Source: Phallusia mammillata (lineage: Eukaryota > Chordata > Ascidiacea > Phlebobranchia > Ascidiidae). Taken from it: a stretch of DNA of 64,000 bases. The stretch is taken from positions 354,830 to 418,829 of the forward strand of contig QLIY01000013.1 of assembly GCA_003260075.1 (NCBI GenBank). Reading direction: 5' to 3'. Positions 1 through 12,864 of this stretch are shown here, piece after piece. The notes under the pieces are model-generated. The model made no database searches and was not told where the DNA came from. It saw only the letters and a program-made list of their open reading frames with translations. Position 1 is the stretch's first letter; every line of letters starts with the position of its first letter. The position numbers were made by a program, and so were the translations under genes.

Positions 1-3000
1 GGTTATATTCCCAGAGCTAAAGTGTCTATTTACAAACCACAGGGGGGGGGGTTTTTGTCAGCTTCACGGGTTATATTCCCAGAGCTAAAGTGTCTATTTA
101 CAAACCACATGCAAAAATTAATGTAAATTTCTGCCCTTAAGTTTTTAAATTCCTCTCGTGGGAACAATTCCTCCCCGTCTGGGAACCACCGATTTAGCCC
201 GGGTTAAGCCTGAAACAAATTCACCAGGTTAAGTTATGATGCAAATTCGTAAAGTCAGGCCCGAATCAAACCCGTTTTATTCAAACCAAAGCCCGAACCT
301 GACCCAAAAAGCCCAAGGTGACTGACTCTGCACGCCTAAACAGATTTCCTGAATTTATTGTGACCCTTATGCAATAAATTAAGGGCAATTTGCCACAAGC
401 GAAACCACATAGTGTGCAAATTTGCATATTAATTGGCCGCAAATTCCTGGAATCAATTTAACGACCTCCCAATATTTGACCGCATGAAGCCCGCTAGGTA
501 ACCCGTATTAGACCAGGCATCATTTCAGATATGATTACTGTGTGATATGAATCATATTATTCAATCATATATGAGTCCTTCGATGACTGTTGTGCATGCA
601 CGGTTAAGCATAGGTCATGCAGATTGCATCGGTTCTTTGTGTTTTGATTTCAACATTATCTATTTCCTCTATGTGGCTATGCAAGTTGTACTGGTCAATA
701 TATTGAGCATATAGAGCACTGGTCACGACTGAAACCATTTTCTGCAATACCCCTATATCTTTAGCCTAGTGTTGTAAACGGGCCTGAACCCGGCCTGAAC
801 CCGAAAGTACAAGCCCGAAACCCGGGCCGAACCCGAATCCTTTTTGAGAAGCTCGTTTAGGCCCGAAAGTTTGATTGACATGCCTATACGTGAAGCCTCA
901 GAAAATACCAAGACAACCAACACAATAGAACAGTGGTTCCCAACCTTTTTTGACGCGACCCAAATACTTCCCAAAATTTTGTTTTGTGGTCTCTCGCGAC
1001 TCATGGACATACATTCTTACTATTTTGGTTGTATTTTTGTCAGGAAAAGTTTTTTTTCAGGAAAGTTTTTTGAAAATTACAACGCCAGTTTTGAAAATTA
1101 AGTTATCAAACAAATAATAATCGTTTTATCGACCAAACATTACCATTTAGCCCGAACTTGAGAGCGGGTTCAAAATATTATCAGTCAGACAGCTCTCAAC
1201 AGTAAGCTAACACATACTTTGTGACGTCACAAACAGAATTTCCTATTATCACATCATGTTGTCACAAAATTATTATTGGGCAACATAATGAAGTCTTGGG
1301 AAATAAAATAATAACGCTACGAATATTGGGCAACTTTGGAGAAAATCTGGCAGCAGCCTTCAGTGATAACGCTCCACAAATGTAGGATATTAAAACCAGC
1401 AAAATTTCTAACGTTACATAGCTCTTCGTTTTAGTATACTTAACTTAGGCTTTTAGTACACTTAATTCAGTCTGTGTTTTTCGTTATGCAATGTAACACA
1501 TAAAAATCGATTTCGCTGATATAATTGCTCCTCAGTTCCTTAAACACAGACTAAATTAAGTGTACTTATAGCGTCAGTTTAGTATATATTTTCCACAACT
1601 GGAATCGTTTGCAATGAGGGCCCGTTGGTCCAGGACGATTTCTGTATAAGCACAGTTTATGTATTTGTCAGTTTAGTGGTTGAATGAATGCTGAAATGTA
1701 TTTCAGGTTTTTTGTTGGTAAAATTTATCCATATTTGGGCGGTTATTTTCATCATTAAATTTATGAACAGATCCGTGTAAAGGGGTGTAACTGATGTGGC
1801 CTTCATATCACCAATGATGGCATGAGCATTTTCCGAAACGATTGAATAATAAAGCACGTCGCATTTTACGTCTATTTAGGCCCTGATGTTCACCATTAAA
1901 GTTTATCCAAATTTCACACATTATCCCTTCGAAACAAATTTTTTTTTTTGGGGGGCTTCATGTTGTGTCAAATGAGACAGCAGTCTTTTGTCTTGTATTT
2001 TCCAAAATCTTTACAAACCCTTTTCCTCTGTATATCTTCAGTAAATTACAGTGCTTCCTGGTTTAGGCCTGACTCTTGTAGCTACTGTGTGTATAACAAC
2101 GCCTGTCAGTGTGCAGAAGGCCACGGCAATGAATCACCTACGCAATATGTTTATGTACGCCTTGTAGATGATTAGTTTCAGTTTAAGCTTTGTTTAAGAA
2201 CAAAATCGGCTTTTTAGTGTATTCTGTACTAGGGCAAGTCTATAGCTCGTAGTATAGCGTGCACTGTGTTTTAAACAGTCATGTTATTTCGAACTAAGTA
2301 AGTCTAGTTAAGTTAGGCATGCTTTTTCAGACATTGTAGAGCCATATACCTGAACGAAAATGGCAGTTACTTATCTAAATTGGATTTAGGAATGAATAAT
2401 AACAGTAATAATGAGTGTTGAAAATATAGGGGGACATACATTTACTTAATATGGCGCAAAATGGATGATAGTTTCGCAAGAACAGCATTGTGCTTAGAGG
2501 AACTATGACAGTGAATGATAGCTTTGTTAAATTGCAACCAGGAAGTGAGTGTCAGAAAAAAAAACAGGGCCTTTCATAAGACTATCCACACAATCGCAAA
2601 ATAGACGGATATACTTACGCTAGGTCGAGTTTTTTTTTTACTTTAGCGGCATTGAATTACCAAAAAACTTTGCCAGATTATGGCAGCAAATCTACTAACA
2701 CAAGAACTTATGTCACACAAGTTTGCTAAATACCGTTAGGTGGCGCAAAGAGCGTTCGCAAATATTTGAAATTCATTTTGTGTAAAAAATGCTTACGGTT
2801 AGGGCTATTAGGCTTGGGCTGAGGTTTCATAATGATAATAATAACAATAAAATCAAAGTAAAAACTTAGTTTCTTATGTTAAATTTAGTTTCTTTTAATT
2901 TAAATAACTGTGCTCTTTACGCCATCTATCGGTGTTTATCAGGTCGGGATCTGTTTTCTTTTATAAACGTGCTTAATTCGGGCCCCACATTCAGTAATTT

Positions 3001-3443
3001 TTTAGAATATGTATTCCTTAGCTAAGAAGCTAGTTGCTGTTTATAACTAATGCCTAACAATCTTATTTAAAAGGTCTTGATTAGGCCATTACCTTTTTCG
3101 TCCATTGTGTATATCTCCTTCATTGTAGTCCTGTCAAATCAATCTTTAGACCCTTTGTTTAGGGCTTAAACGGGCTTGGGGCCAGGGATTGGGCTTGTAC
3201 TTTCGGGTTCGGGCGCCAACTCTCGGTGGATTTATTATGTGCTTTATTGGTCATTGGTAAAATACAGCAACTGGTTGAAATTTTTATTAAATTGAATGTT
3301 TTTTATAAAGCCTTATTAAACCAATTTGTACCACTGTCTAAAGTATATTTGCTCTCCAAGATGTTCTAAGAATCTAAGGACTTTTTTGTTAGATGTGTTT
3401 TTCATACCGCAAAAAAACGTCATGTAACTTTTGTGTACAACAG
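1..3443. other. Left flank or intron upstream of the GAREM-like exons, repeat-rich
   Basis: No convincing exon was found here. The first visible exon of the downstream gene begins in mid-codon after an acceptor at 3442-3443, so this stretch is probably intron and earlier exons lie outside the window. It holds a G-run haplotype joint at 42-51, a repeat rich in GGGCC/CCCGAA words at about 767-880 and 3170-3232, a hAT-like terminal sequence at 931, a dispersed repeat at about 1733-1882, and a MITE-like unit at about 2735-2941. Confidence 0.6.
1733..1882. repeat. Dispersed repeat, copy 1
   Basis: It shares long words with copies at 12130-12275 and 26612-26698 (for example TTATGAACAGATCCGT, CATATCAC, AAAGCACGTCGC). 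The order of the blocks differs between copies as if the unit were circularly permuted, which suggests it once occurred as tandem monomers. Confidence 0.6.
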
Positions 3444-6400
3444 ATCGGTAAGATTCCATGTACCAAGGCATCTTCGTCCCACCAACCCAACACCTTTGCC
3501 TGCCATTGCCAATATCCGACAACCCCATCTTCCAAATCTGACTCCCAAATCCAACCTGCCACGCAAAAACCCATTCGGCGGCGTCTCTGCCATTGAACTT
3601 CTCACAAAACCTGCTGAATCCTCGACCCCACGACCGTCAGCGCGCGGTTCAAGCCTCTCCCGCCGTTCTCTACCCACGCCTAACATGCTACCAGCCCGCA
3701 TGGACGGCCCACCCTTGCCCCCACGGAACGCAGCCGGTACGTCGCCTATTTCACCCAGAAGGAGCTTGCGGACAGGTGGGGTGCCCCCTGTGCCACCCAA
3801 GGCCCGAAACCGGCACTCTCAAGCCTTTCCCAGCGACATGCCATTGAGGGTTGCACCAGTTCCACATTCGGAAGAGGCACCTTCGCCTCCAAGCAGTTTA
3901 CCACCGACACCTATTGCCAAAGATACAGCAATGTAAGTTCAGTTATACTTTTTATTCAATTAGTCAATATTGCGTGCTGTTTTCTCCTCACATAGATGTC
4001 ATGACGTCACTAATGTATGGCGTAACAATGGATAAGGCTTCCAGTGGAACAAAAATAGCAAAAGTGTTAATTGAAACGGACTTATAAACTGACGAAGCCA
4101 AATACATTAGATTGGGATGTTAAAAAAAGTGTGTACATTCTTGAATTTGGTAGTGCTGTCGTGCACAAATGCATGTATAAGGTTCACCACCCAAATTCAC
4201 TTCACGGGGCATTATTACTTTTGTTCTGTAACCGCGGACTTTGTCATTAGGTGTTTTGTTTAGCATTAAACACATCAAAATTGTTTCTTTACCCGCGGAT
4301 TAAACTATTTTGAAATAATGTTTACCTAATTACTGCGTGCTCTAGATATTTTTTTCTACCATTGTCCATTGTGTATTTCTTCTTTATACTATAGCCCTGG
4401 CAACTTTCGAGCCTAAACGGGCTTCTCCAAGACGATTCGGGTTCGGGCCGGGCTTTGGACTTGTACTTTCAGGTTCGGGCCGGGTTCGAGCTCAAATTTC
4501 TGGCTCGCTCACAACTCTGGTACTGCCATTTATTGGCTCGATGCCTTTACATATGATGTTTAAAATTGGAAATATTGAAATTTAGGCATTAATTTCATTC
4601 ATAAAAAGTTCGGAACCGAACTTTGGTGCATCACTACTATTAATTGCTATCGAAAGTGTCACAGTCGTTTGTTTTTAGCCAACAAAGCTCAGAACAATCA
4701 AAGGAAGAAGAGATATGGGATGTTTGGAGGCCTGTGGAACATCGGAATGAACCGTCTGTCGAACCACAATTAAATGGAGAAGGCATTGCTGGAACTTCCA
4801 CTGAGATGAATGGGGGTAAAAGTTTCCATATGTGTAAATTAAAGTAAATTCACTCCGATTGGGAAACACTTGTGTAGACACTTTTTAATGTTTCGTTTGC
4901 GGGTTTCTAACATTTTTGGCCCATACCCTACTCACTCAGCTAAACAACCTTTTGAATGACCGTTACCTTAAGATCACCAAATAGCTCGAGATCTCCCAGT
5001 TGAAAACATAAGAAAAACATGTCCAAAAATTAACTGCATAACTTACTTAAAACTAATTATTTGTAAATAAATGCACGAAGTGCTGTAGCGTTGACGTAAT
5101 AACAAAAGAAGGGTTTTATGTAATCCACTGTCTAGTCTACAACATTTTCTCGTTTACCGCTGTTTGTTACCACGCGTATTACTGAACAATCAATTATCAT
5201 GATTGTCGCACAATACTTTGTAGTCAGTGGTCGAAACATCGAAACGTCGACATATTGTAATAAAGATTGCTAAAAGAGCTAAAAATTTGTTGATAAACAA
5301 ATAAACTTAGCTAAATGTGCGGCTGACATGAGTTATGGTGTTAGTAGCTCCATCAATTTGGCCTTCAAGCCGTAGGTTTCCCCTGACCTAATCTAAACAC
5401 CTATTTTCTACAGTTTCATCCAATGAGGTCAGCGGCGAGGAACATGAAACTCCAGAAGACGCAAATTCAAGTCCGCAACCTCCACCTCTTCCACCAGCAC
5501 GACCCGAATCCCCATCTTTTGAACTTCCCATCTCTCAAATCCCAGTTGATGAGCCTCAACAAACATTGGACCCGATTTATGCTTCCGCAGGAGACGTTAA
5601 AGAGCAGAAGCCGCCAGAGGTGGCCAAGGCAACCGGTGATGACGTCAGTCAGTTGCCTAGCGACCATATTTTTGGGTCACGTGACATGTTAAGGATCCCG
5701 CGTCACATCGGTATGGGGGAGTTGACGGTGTCGAGCACTGATGCTGTGGGTTCACCTGATACTCTTAACGGTAAGCTAGTGGTCTTTTACTTAAATGGGA
5801 AGATGTTCTGACAAAAAGCACAGCTTTTAAAGTAGTTATTTTGAAAGAACCCAATTTTTGTATTAAGTGGCCAAAATATTTTTTTGAAAACATATTTCTC
5901 AATTTCATGACATCAATTACTACAGAGACTGAATTTTAACCAATACCAGGCGTTAAAATACAGAAACAGTCTGTATTTTTAATCGTCATCTATAGCAGTG
6001 TGGTCCAACTTTTGTTGCTGATGGCCATTACAAATCGTCAACTAACTCCGCGGACGAGTGCCCAACAAATACTGTTTCTCGACTCGAGATTATTACACCA
6101 ATACCAAGATTCATACATTACATTTATTAGTTTGTTTACAACGTAAGTTTTGGAACGTATTTTTTCAAAGTATTCCCCATTCCAGCATAGAGGCGACATC
6201 TGTGGCTGAGGCGCTTCCTTTACTGATGCCTTTGTATCCACAGTAGTGTTGGTTGGGGCCATTCGAAGGCTCCCCTTTTGTCTTTTATTCATTTTTAGTA
6301 AGTAGAACCCGTTCACAAACTTTCAGTTTCAGTAACACCGTGCAAAAATAACCGACCGCAACGAGTTTGTTGATACAGAAACTCTTTAATACACATAACA

Positions 6401-7598
6401 ATGCCTTTTCTTGCCTCACAATGGAAGATGTTACAGCATTTTGTGTCGTTTAAACTTCTCCTTTTTAGACCAGTAGAACCAAAAAAATAGTTGTCATTAA
6501 AACGTTTGACTTCGCGGGCTAACAAAAAAATCTTCAAATGAGTGCTAGCAGATGTGCTTTGTGGTAATAATTTAGATCTCAAAACAAAGTATTTACCAAA
6601 CCACAATGTGGCCCTTCATTCTCTTAGTCTTGGTCCCTGTGTTACATTATCATAAACAATAGTTCTTAAAAATCTTTTGTTTCAGGTTTGGCGCCATTTG
6701 ACGACGGATCCCGTTCAGGTTTAAGTGAAGACATTGACCTCACCTCGCTACGGTCAAAGATGTCTCAGAAGAATTACGTACCGGTAGGCGATATTTTTTT
6801 CTCAGACAATTTACCCAATAATGAACTGACCAGAATGATAAATACTTGTTGCAGTCGCCTAAAGGATGGGAACCTCCTGAACAAGTGGCCACGATGAGCG
6901 TTGAAGACGTTGTTCATTCATTAAGGTTTGTAAACCTCTTTGCGACATGAAGGTGTAGCTCAAAGTTGTAAGTCGAAGCGGGGTTGAATTCGGGTTTAGG
7001 CATTTTGTTAAAAACGGACCTAATTCGGGCCTAACTTTACAATCTGTCTTCTTAATTTTTTTTCAATATATATTGCCTAGCTAATTAGTTAGTTGCTTAG
7101 TTGGACTTGAACTTATGCCTAACAGCCCTTAAAAAGTTCTGTTTCAGCCGTTGTCTATATTTGCCTATTCAGTATGCCTTTTGGTTCTCAACCTTTTTAT
7201 AGATCATACCCCCTTTAAGTAATCCTCAATTCTTAATTCTATGCCTTGCAAAAGAAAAGAAGTTAAACGCCACAGTGGAAAAAAACTTCTTAATGTCTTT
7301 TGGCGAATGTACCTCTTGGCCCCTTAGAATACAACTCGTAACCCCCGGTTGAGAACCGCTGTCTTAGACAATATGCAGATGTCTGGTATAACCCGTCTAT
7401 CAACAACATAGGTTTATTGGTTTGAGTGAAGACGTGGTGCAGTACTTTTACAACGAGAGAATTGACGGACAAATGCTAACTGAACTGAGTGACGCAATAC
7501 TAGAGGAGGATTTTGAACTGGGCAAACTTTATCGTCTCAAAATTCGACGATTTGCGGATGGATGGAGACCCAAGCTTGACCACTGCACTGCTACGTAA
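3444..7598 (+). CDS. GAREM: GAREM-like adaptor protein, C-terminal six exons
   Basis: Six exons can be followed in frame: 3444-3932, 4679-4815, 5414-5770, 6686-6783, 6855-6925 and 7412-7598 (stop TAA 7596-7598). All introns are GT-AG and every phase agrees. The encoded part, about 445 residues, is low-complexity and proline-rich with several SH3-ligand motifs (GPPLPPRN, GVPPVPPKARN, PPPLPPARPESP) and a possible phosphotyrosine site (DPIYASAG). The last two exons encode a SAM domain (MSVEDVVHSLRFIGLSEDVV ... FADGWRPKL). This order, with the SAM domain at the extreme C-terminus, is that of GAREM proteins, adaptors that couple growth-factor receptors to GRB2/SHP2 and ERK signalling through an N-terminal CABIT domain. 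The CABIT exons are not in view and should lie to the left. The family call rests on remembered similarity of the SAM region, so another SAM-ended adaptor is possible. No canonical AATAAA was seen close behind the stop. Confidence 0.78.
7179..7361. mobile_element. hAT-like short element inside a GAREM-like intron
   Basis: The ends are imperfect inverted repeats: GGTTCTCAACCTTTTT on the left, and GGTTGAGAACCGCTG on the right. It lies in the intron before the last SAM exon. No matching 8-bp flanks were found, so the borders are approximate. Confidence 0.5.
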
Positions 7599-9018
7599 AA
7601 AAGCACGGAAAATTGGGATCTCTGTCTGTTTCCTTCACGAATATGTGAAGTTTTTGAAAAGGGTTGGGTCCGTTACTGAGTACCGAGCATTTCCTATTTT
7701 GGTGCTCGGTACTCGACTGGAATCAGCTAAAGATTGCAAAAATATTTTGTGCTGACCATATTACCACGCAAAAACTTTGAAACGTTTTCTCCCTTATAGA
7801 TGGAGATTTACCTTAAAATTTGAGTTTTCCACTTATGAAAAAAGGCGACCGAATTTGATTGCGTCATATGACTATGACGTCAGAATACCTCCACCAGTGG
7901 GGCGCCCAGCTAATCAAAACGTTGCAGTTTTGGCCCAACCCCCCAAAAGCAAAGTGTTTTAATTCAGAGTTTATTGTAGAATTTTATGATGGCAAACAAA
8001 ACATTTTAGGTACGAGACCAATTTTCTTCAACAAATGCTTCCATATTTCTTCAACAAATTATATTTTTTAATGGTTTGTTATTATTTAAAATGTTCCTAT
8101 AGCAGTACTTTAAGCTAAAGATTTTTGCCAATGAGTTCTGATTTATTTATGATAATATACGACCAAAGATGCATAAAACTGAGACAGAAATATCAGATTT
8201 TCTATTGACTTGTGCTTTATTTTCTACTCATTGCAAGACCATGCTGTATCCCGATTACTGATGATCATTGTGAGATTGTGTATTGTGTTTTTTCTCCCGC
8301 AGTTATGGGGGGGGGGCTGATTTATTTATGATAATATACGACCAAAGATGCACAAAAATGAGACAGAAATAACAGATTTTCTATTGACTTGTGCTTTATT
8401 TTCTACTCATTTCAAGACCATGCTGTATCCTGATTAATGATGATCATTGTGAGATTGTGTATTGTGTTTTTTCTCCCGCAGTTATAAGTTTCATTGTGTG
8501 TTATTTCGATACAAGAAGTGTTGTCACTGATCAGGGCTGGTGCAAAAAAATTACCAAGAGGGGGTCGACTTGTGAAATAATTTTATGCTTGGCAGTAAAA
8601 AAAATCTTGAACGTGATTTTTGGGCGGGAGGGTTCGTAGCCCCCTAAACCCCCTCACAGGTTATTTCGAATCCGCCCCTGTTTGCAATATTTAACTCTTA
8701 GACATTTAGTGTTGGCCTTGTCGCCGTTCTACTGCTTTGCTTTTAGAATTTCTCTCTAATAATGTTAGTGCAATGTTGTTGCGTCATCGCAAGCAAACTA
8801 TGACGTCATTCTGTTTCCGAAATCGTTTTTTTGTGTGTTAAGTTGTTGTTACGAGATCGCTGTATGTATTTCCGTGCAAAATACTTTTCTACTACGAACG
8901 TCGCCTTGTTTCTGCAAAGGTTCTATGCACCTTGCATAACGCCGATAATAATACCGCAAACTCATTCACATGCAGCTGTCCACTGTTCTACCACAAGTGG
9001 TTTTGTATTTGCATTTAG
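7599..9018. other. 3' flank of the GAREM-like gene
   Basis: No supported exon. It holds a haplotype duplicate (8138-8306 against 8317-8485, joined by ten G at 8307-8316) and otherwise unremarkable AT-rich sequence. One open stretch near 8890-9020 lacks a usable donor. Confidence 0.55.
8138..8485. repeat. Haplotype duplicate joined by a G run
   Basis: Positions 8138-8306 and 8317-8485 are nearly identical, with a few substitutions, and are separated only by ten G. This is most simply two alleles placed in tandem by the assembler. Confidence 0.75.
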
Positions 9019-12000
9019 CAACTGAATCTTCATGTGGCACTATTTCAAACACCCAACTGACTGGTTGCAAAACATATTTTCACCGTTATTGTATGTTAAG
9101 CTACGCAATACGAAATAGCCCGGGCCAAAAATTCAAGTCGGGCCGGACTTTTTGAGTCGGATTCGGGTCAACTTACAACTATTGTTTAACCCTGCAGTAT
9201 TCGATGTTGTATTCTCGTATGTCATATTCAGTAAACCTCGGTTAATTCGGACCCTATTCGACCAAAAATTTATCCGGATTAGGCGAAGATCCGGATTTAC
9301 CGATGTCGATTAATCCATGTCTTACCACATTACAAATCATTTGTACCTTAAGTTTTGTCCGAATTAAGCGAAAATACGGATTAACCGAGTTCAGTATAAC
9401 CGAGGTTTACTGTAGTTCGTTACTATTTTAAATATTTAACTTTGACAGTTAAAAAAATGAATTTGCTATAGGAAAAAGGAAAAAACGCCAATTTTACCGA
9501 AGGAAAAAACGCCAATTTTACCGAATTCTGCGCCAAAATGATTTTAAATAGTTTTATGTGCAACACTTAACGTACTTATCTTCAAACTTGTGACACTGTT
9601 CGTTTTTACAGCTGTGAAATCCTTACTCTTACTTGTGAAAAATCTGTACCTGCTAAATCCATATAACTTACAATGTGCAGTAAGAAAAGTGAAAAGAACA
9701 TTATTTCTTGCCATATGTGAAATACGAGTAATCCTAATAATTAAGTTGGTCTGTTTTATGGAATTAACTATCGTATTCTATTGTAAGACTGTGCTTAAAA
9801 TTAAATGCTTTATCTCGCCCTGGATTTAGATTACCGAAAAATGTGTTTATTGCTGACTTTGTTGTTCGATGTAGAATAATGATTAAAATGTCTTACCAAC
9901 CTACAGGCTTTAAACACCGTAATCATTCCTTTAATGTTCCTGTAAATTTTACAAAATTTGCAAATTAATCGCTAATTTACAACTTATTTGTTTTGAATTT
10001 TGTAAATCGCTATCTTTAAGTGTTCGTTTATCCGTTTAAAAGACCTATTTCGGACTTTATATTGTATGAAAGGTTTAAATTAACTTATTTCGCAATTCTG
10101 TTTTCGCGATTGCAAGATTTATCTTTACAGGGGGGGGGGTATTGTATGAAAGGTTTTTATATGAAAGGTTTTAAACTTATTTCGCAATTCTGTTTTCGCG
10201 ATTGCAAGATTTATCTTTACACTATGTTCCGAATATCTTTTCTGTATCCCTTTTTGCTGCTTTTAATGTATTGAATTATTTCATGCCGTTCGTGTTTATT
10301 GCTAAAAGAGTTAAAAGTCTTAAACCCGAGTGACCTATAGTATTTAAATGCTGTTATAGTTGCTCCTCTAGTTTGAAGTGTTAAGCTTAAACGCATGTTA
10401 AATAGGTAAAAAAAAAATTTTTTTTTCCTGTCAAACCTGAACTCATACGTTTAACTAGAATAGTGGTTTTCCTATATATTGCCAGTTTATATATACTGGG
10501 GGGGGGGTTCTGCACCAAAATGATTTTAAATAGTTTCATGTGCAACACTTAACGTACTTATCTTCATACTTGTGACACTGTTCGTTTTTACAGCTGTGAA
10601 ATCCTTACTCTTACTTGTGAAAAATCTGTACCTGCTAAATCCATATAACTTACAATGTGCAGTAAGAAAAGTGAAAAGAACATTATTTCTTGCCATATGT
10701 GAAATACGAGTAATCCTAATAATTAAGTTGGTCTGTTTTATGGAATTAACTATCGTATTCTATTGTAAGACTGTGCTTAAAATTAAATGCTTTATCTCGC
10801 CCTGGATTTAGATTACCGAAAAATATGTTTATTGCTGACTTTGTTGTTCGATGTAGAATAATGATTAAAATGTCTTACCAACCTACAGGCTTTAAACACC
10901 GTAATCATTCCTTTAATGTTCCTGTAAATTTTACAAAATTTGCAAATTAATCGCTAATTTACAACTTATTTGTTTTGAATTTTGTAAATCGCTATCTTTA
11001 AGTGTTCGTTTATCCGTTTAAAAGACCTATTTCGGACTTTATATTGTATGAAAGGTTTATATTGTATGAAAGGTTTTTATATGAAAGGTTTTAAACTTAT
11101 TTCGCAATTCTGTTTTCGCGATTGCAAGATTTATCTTTACACTATGTTCCGAATATCTTTTCTGTATCCCTTTTTGCTGCTTTTAATGTATTGAATTATT
11201 TCATGCCGTTCGTGTTTATTGCTAAAAGAGTTAAAAGTCTTAAACCCGAGTGACCTATAGTATTTAAATGCTGTTATAGTTGCTCCTCTAGTTTGAAGTG
11301 TTAAGCTTAAACGCATGTTAAATNGACGGCTCAAATAGACGTAAAAAGCGACATGCTTTATTTTTCGATGGTTTTCGCTAGGGTTGTTATCAAACAAACG
11401 TTTCGAATTTTTCAAATAATCAAATAATTTTTTTCCTTTTAAATCAAATAATCGAATAATTTAAATAATTTTAAAATCCAACGATGTAAAGCCCAGAACC
11501 ATTAAAGGATAAGGATATTTCAAACTTATTAAATAAAAATGGCAATGTGGTTGTGCTCCTTGTCATTAAATTTATGCTAAACCTTTTTTTGGTAAAAAAA
11601 TGGTACAGACGTGCTTCAGTTATTCTCCGTAATTCTCCACAGGTATTTTTTCTCATCATTTTACCAGGTTCTTCGTGGACACTTAGTTAATTAAACTTTG
11701 GTCTTTTACATTTCAATCACTTGCTTGAATAACCTTAAATGTTACGAGGTGTAATTAATCCCAAAATATAAGCTCAAATATAAATTATCATGCTTTAGTC
11801 CAAAATATATTGGGAAAAGGGTTATAGTAGGGTGGAAACACATGTTGCAGTGCTTTTATTTACTCTCTATTTCAAAACATTGTCACCAATCTGTTCAAAT
11901 CAATTGATTTCGCACCTAAATTGAGGTTTACTGCACAGGAAAAAAATATTTGAATATTTGAAATTGAGTAAAAAAATATTTGATAAATTTTCAAATAATT

Positions 12001-12577
12001 AAAAATGTCAAATAATCAAATAAAATTATTTGTTTGATAACAGCCCTAGTTTTCGCCTTTTTTATTTATCGGTTGTACGCGACGCTAGTTTCGCACTTTT
12101 TTATCATTCTTTCACGTAGTTTAAATGGATATTAACGGGAATAATTGATGTGCCTTTCATATCACTGATGATAGCATGAGCATTTGCCGAAACGTTTGAA
12201 AAATGAAGCATGTCGCTTTTTTCGTCTATTTAGTTCGTTATTTTTATCACTAAACTTATGAACAGATCCGTAGAAAGTTTTCAAAGCTCATAAGTTATAT
12301 GTAAAAAAATTTCGGCATTGTTTTGTTGATTAGGTTAATTGGCATTTGTTTTATTTGTCTTAATATTTGTTAAACAGGTGAAAAATGACAAAAAACTGAG
12401 TAATAGTGATAAAAATGACTTCAACGAATATTTTGCCGCCCAGAAGAAACATAATTTGGGTCTTAGCATCATACTTAAGGTAAGAAAGATTCAGTATTTT
12501 GATGATTGTGTATTTCACCACCATATCTATTTGTTGTACAGGTCGTTGGATTTCGCGATGTTGTTGCTTCTCTTTGA
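9019..12577 (+). CDS. Candidate spliced gene of unknown function, C-terminal exons
   Basis: Four possible exons have acceptor and donor sites and compatible phases: about 9019-9089 (acceptor TTTAG, donor GTATGT, phase 1), about 9612-9680 (acceptor TTTTTACAG, donor GTAAGA, phase 0; a second copy at about 10594-10662 is allelic), 12378-12479 (34 codons, GTAAGA donor) and 12542-12577 (stop TGA). The end of the product reads FNEYFAAQKKHNLGLSIILK then VVGFRDVVASL. I do not recognise the family. The last two exons are the best supported, while the first two could be chance. The long intron between them holds an 800-bp allelic duplicate and a hAT element. It could equally be a decayed gene. Confidence 0.38.
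9229..9412. mobile_element. Tigger/pogo-like MITE
   Basis: About 180 bp bounded by inverted repeats: CAGTAAACCTCGGTTAATTC on the left, and a right end closing in ACCGAGGTTTACTG. The interior is a variant of the same words in both orientations. These ends resemble pogo/Tigger termini, and no transposase is present. Confidence 0.72.
9526..11324. repeat. Large haplotype duplicate (about 0.8-0.97 kb per copy)
   Basis: Sequence from 9526 to 10497 is repeated from 10508 to 11324 with few differences. The joint is a run of G at 10498-10507. A smaller duplicate with its own G run at 10130-10139 lies inside the first copy, and the second copy stops at a single N (11325). An identical 79-codon open frame occurs in both copies. 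Allelic redundancy is the simplest reading. Confidence 0.78.
11379..12048. mobile_element. hAT-type element with perfect 8-bp target duplication
   Basis: The ends are inverted repeats (TAGGGTTGTTATCAAACAAA and TTTGTTTGATAACAGCCCTA). The element is flanked on both sides by GTTTTCGC (11371-11378 and 12049-12056), an 8-bp duplication typical of hAT transposition. The 670-bp interior is AT-rich, repeats AAATAATC words and has no transposase. It sits inside an older dispersed repeat. Confidence 0.82.
12049..12275. repeat. Dispersed repeat, copy 2
   Basis: It carries the same blocks as 1733-1882, with the TTATGAACAGATCCGT block at the right end instead of the left. Its outer part is the target of the hAT element at 11379-12048, and an inverted piece of the same repeat lies at 11326-11378. 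Confidence 0.58.
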
Positions 12578-12864
12578 AAGGTTTGATGTGTTACTACGAA
12601 CGATGCCTGCTTCAATCGATGCTTTCATGCGACAGCAAATCCAATGTAGAAACCTACAAATCTCCACTATTTCATGTCGGTTTCTACTGTTTTTCTAAAT
12701 CGGTTTGTACTTTATATTGCTGTACGAAAACATGTTTAATACGGTGGTTTCTTGAACCTTCCAAGGTCGTGACACCTAGAGCTCATCCCAGTTATGAATT
12801 TATAACACATAATGGTGTAAGTCCCAAGTAGCACTGTTATTTTTTTCTTATAGGGCCTACTATT

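Noticed and set aside
1948-2175. Cysteine-containing open frame (WFRPDSCSYCVYNNACQC) with an acceptor-like site near 2040, possibly an upstream GAREM-like exon
   Set aside because: It ends in a stop with no good donor in a phase that fits the next exon, and I could not match it to the family with confidence.
9590-10811. Two identical 79-codon open frames, about 980 bases apart
   Set aside because: They are the same sequence in two haplotype copies. Only a short internal segment with splice sites is kept as a candidate exon.
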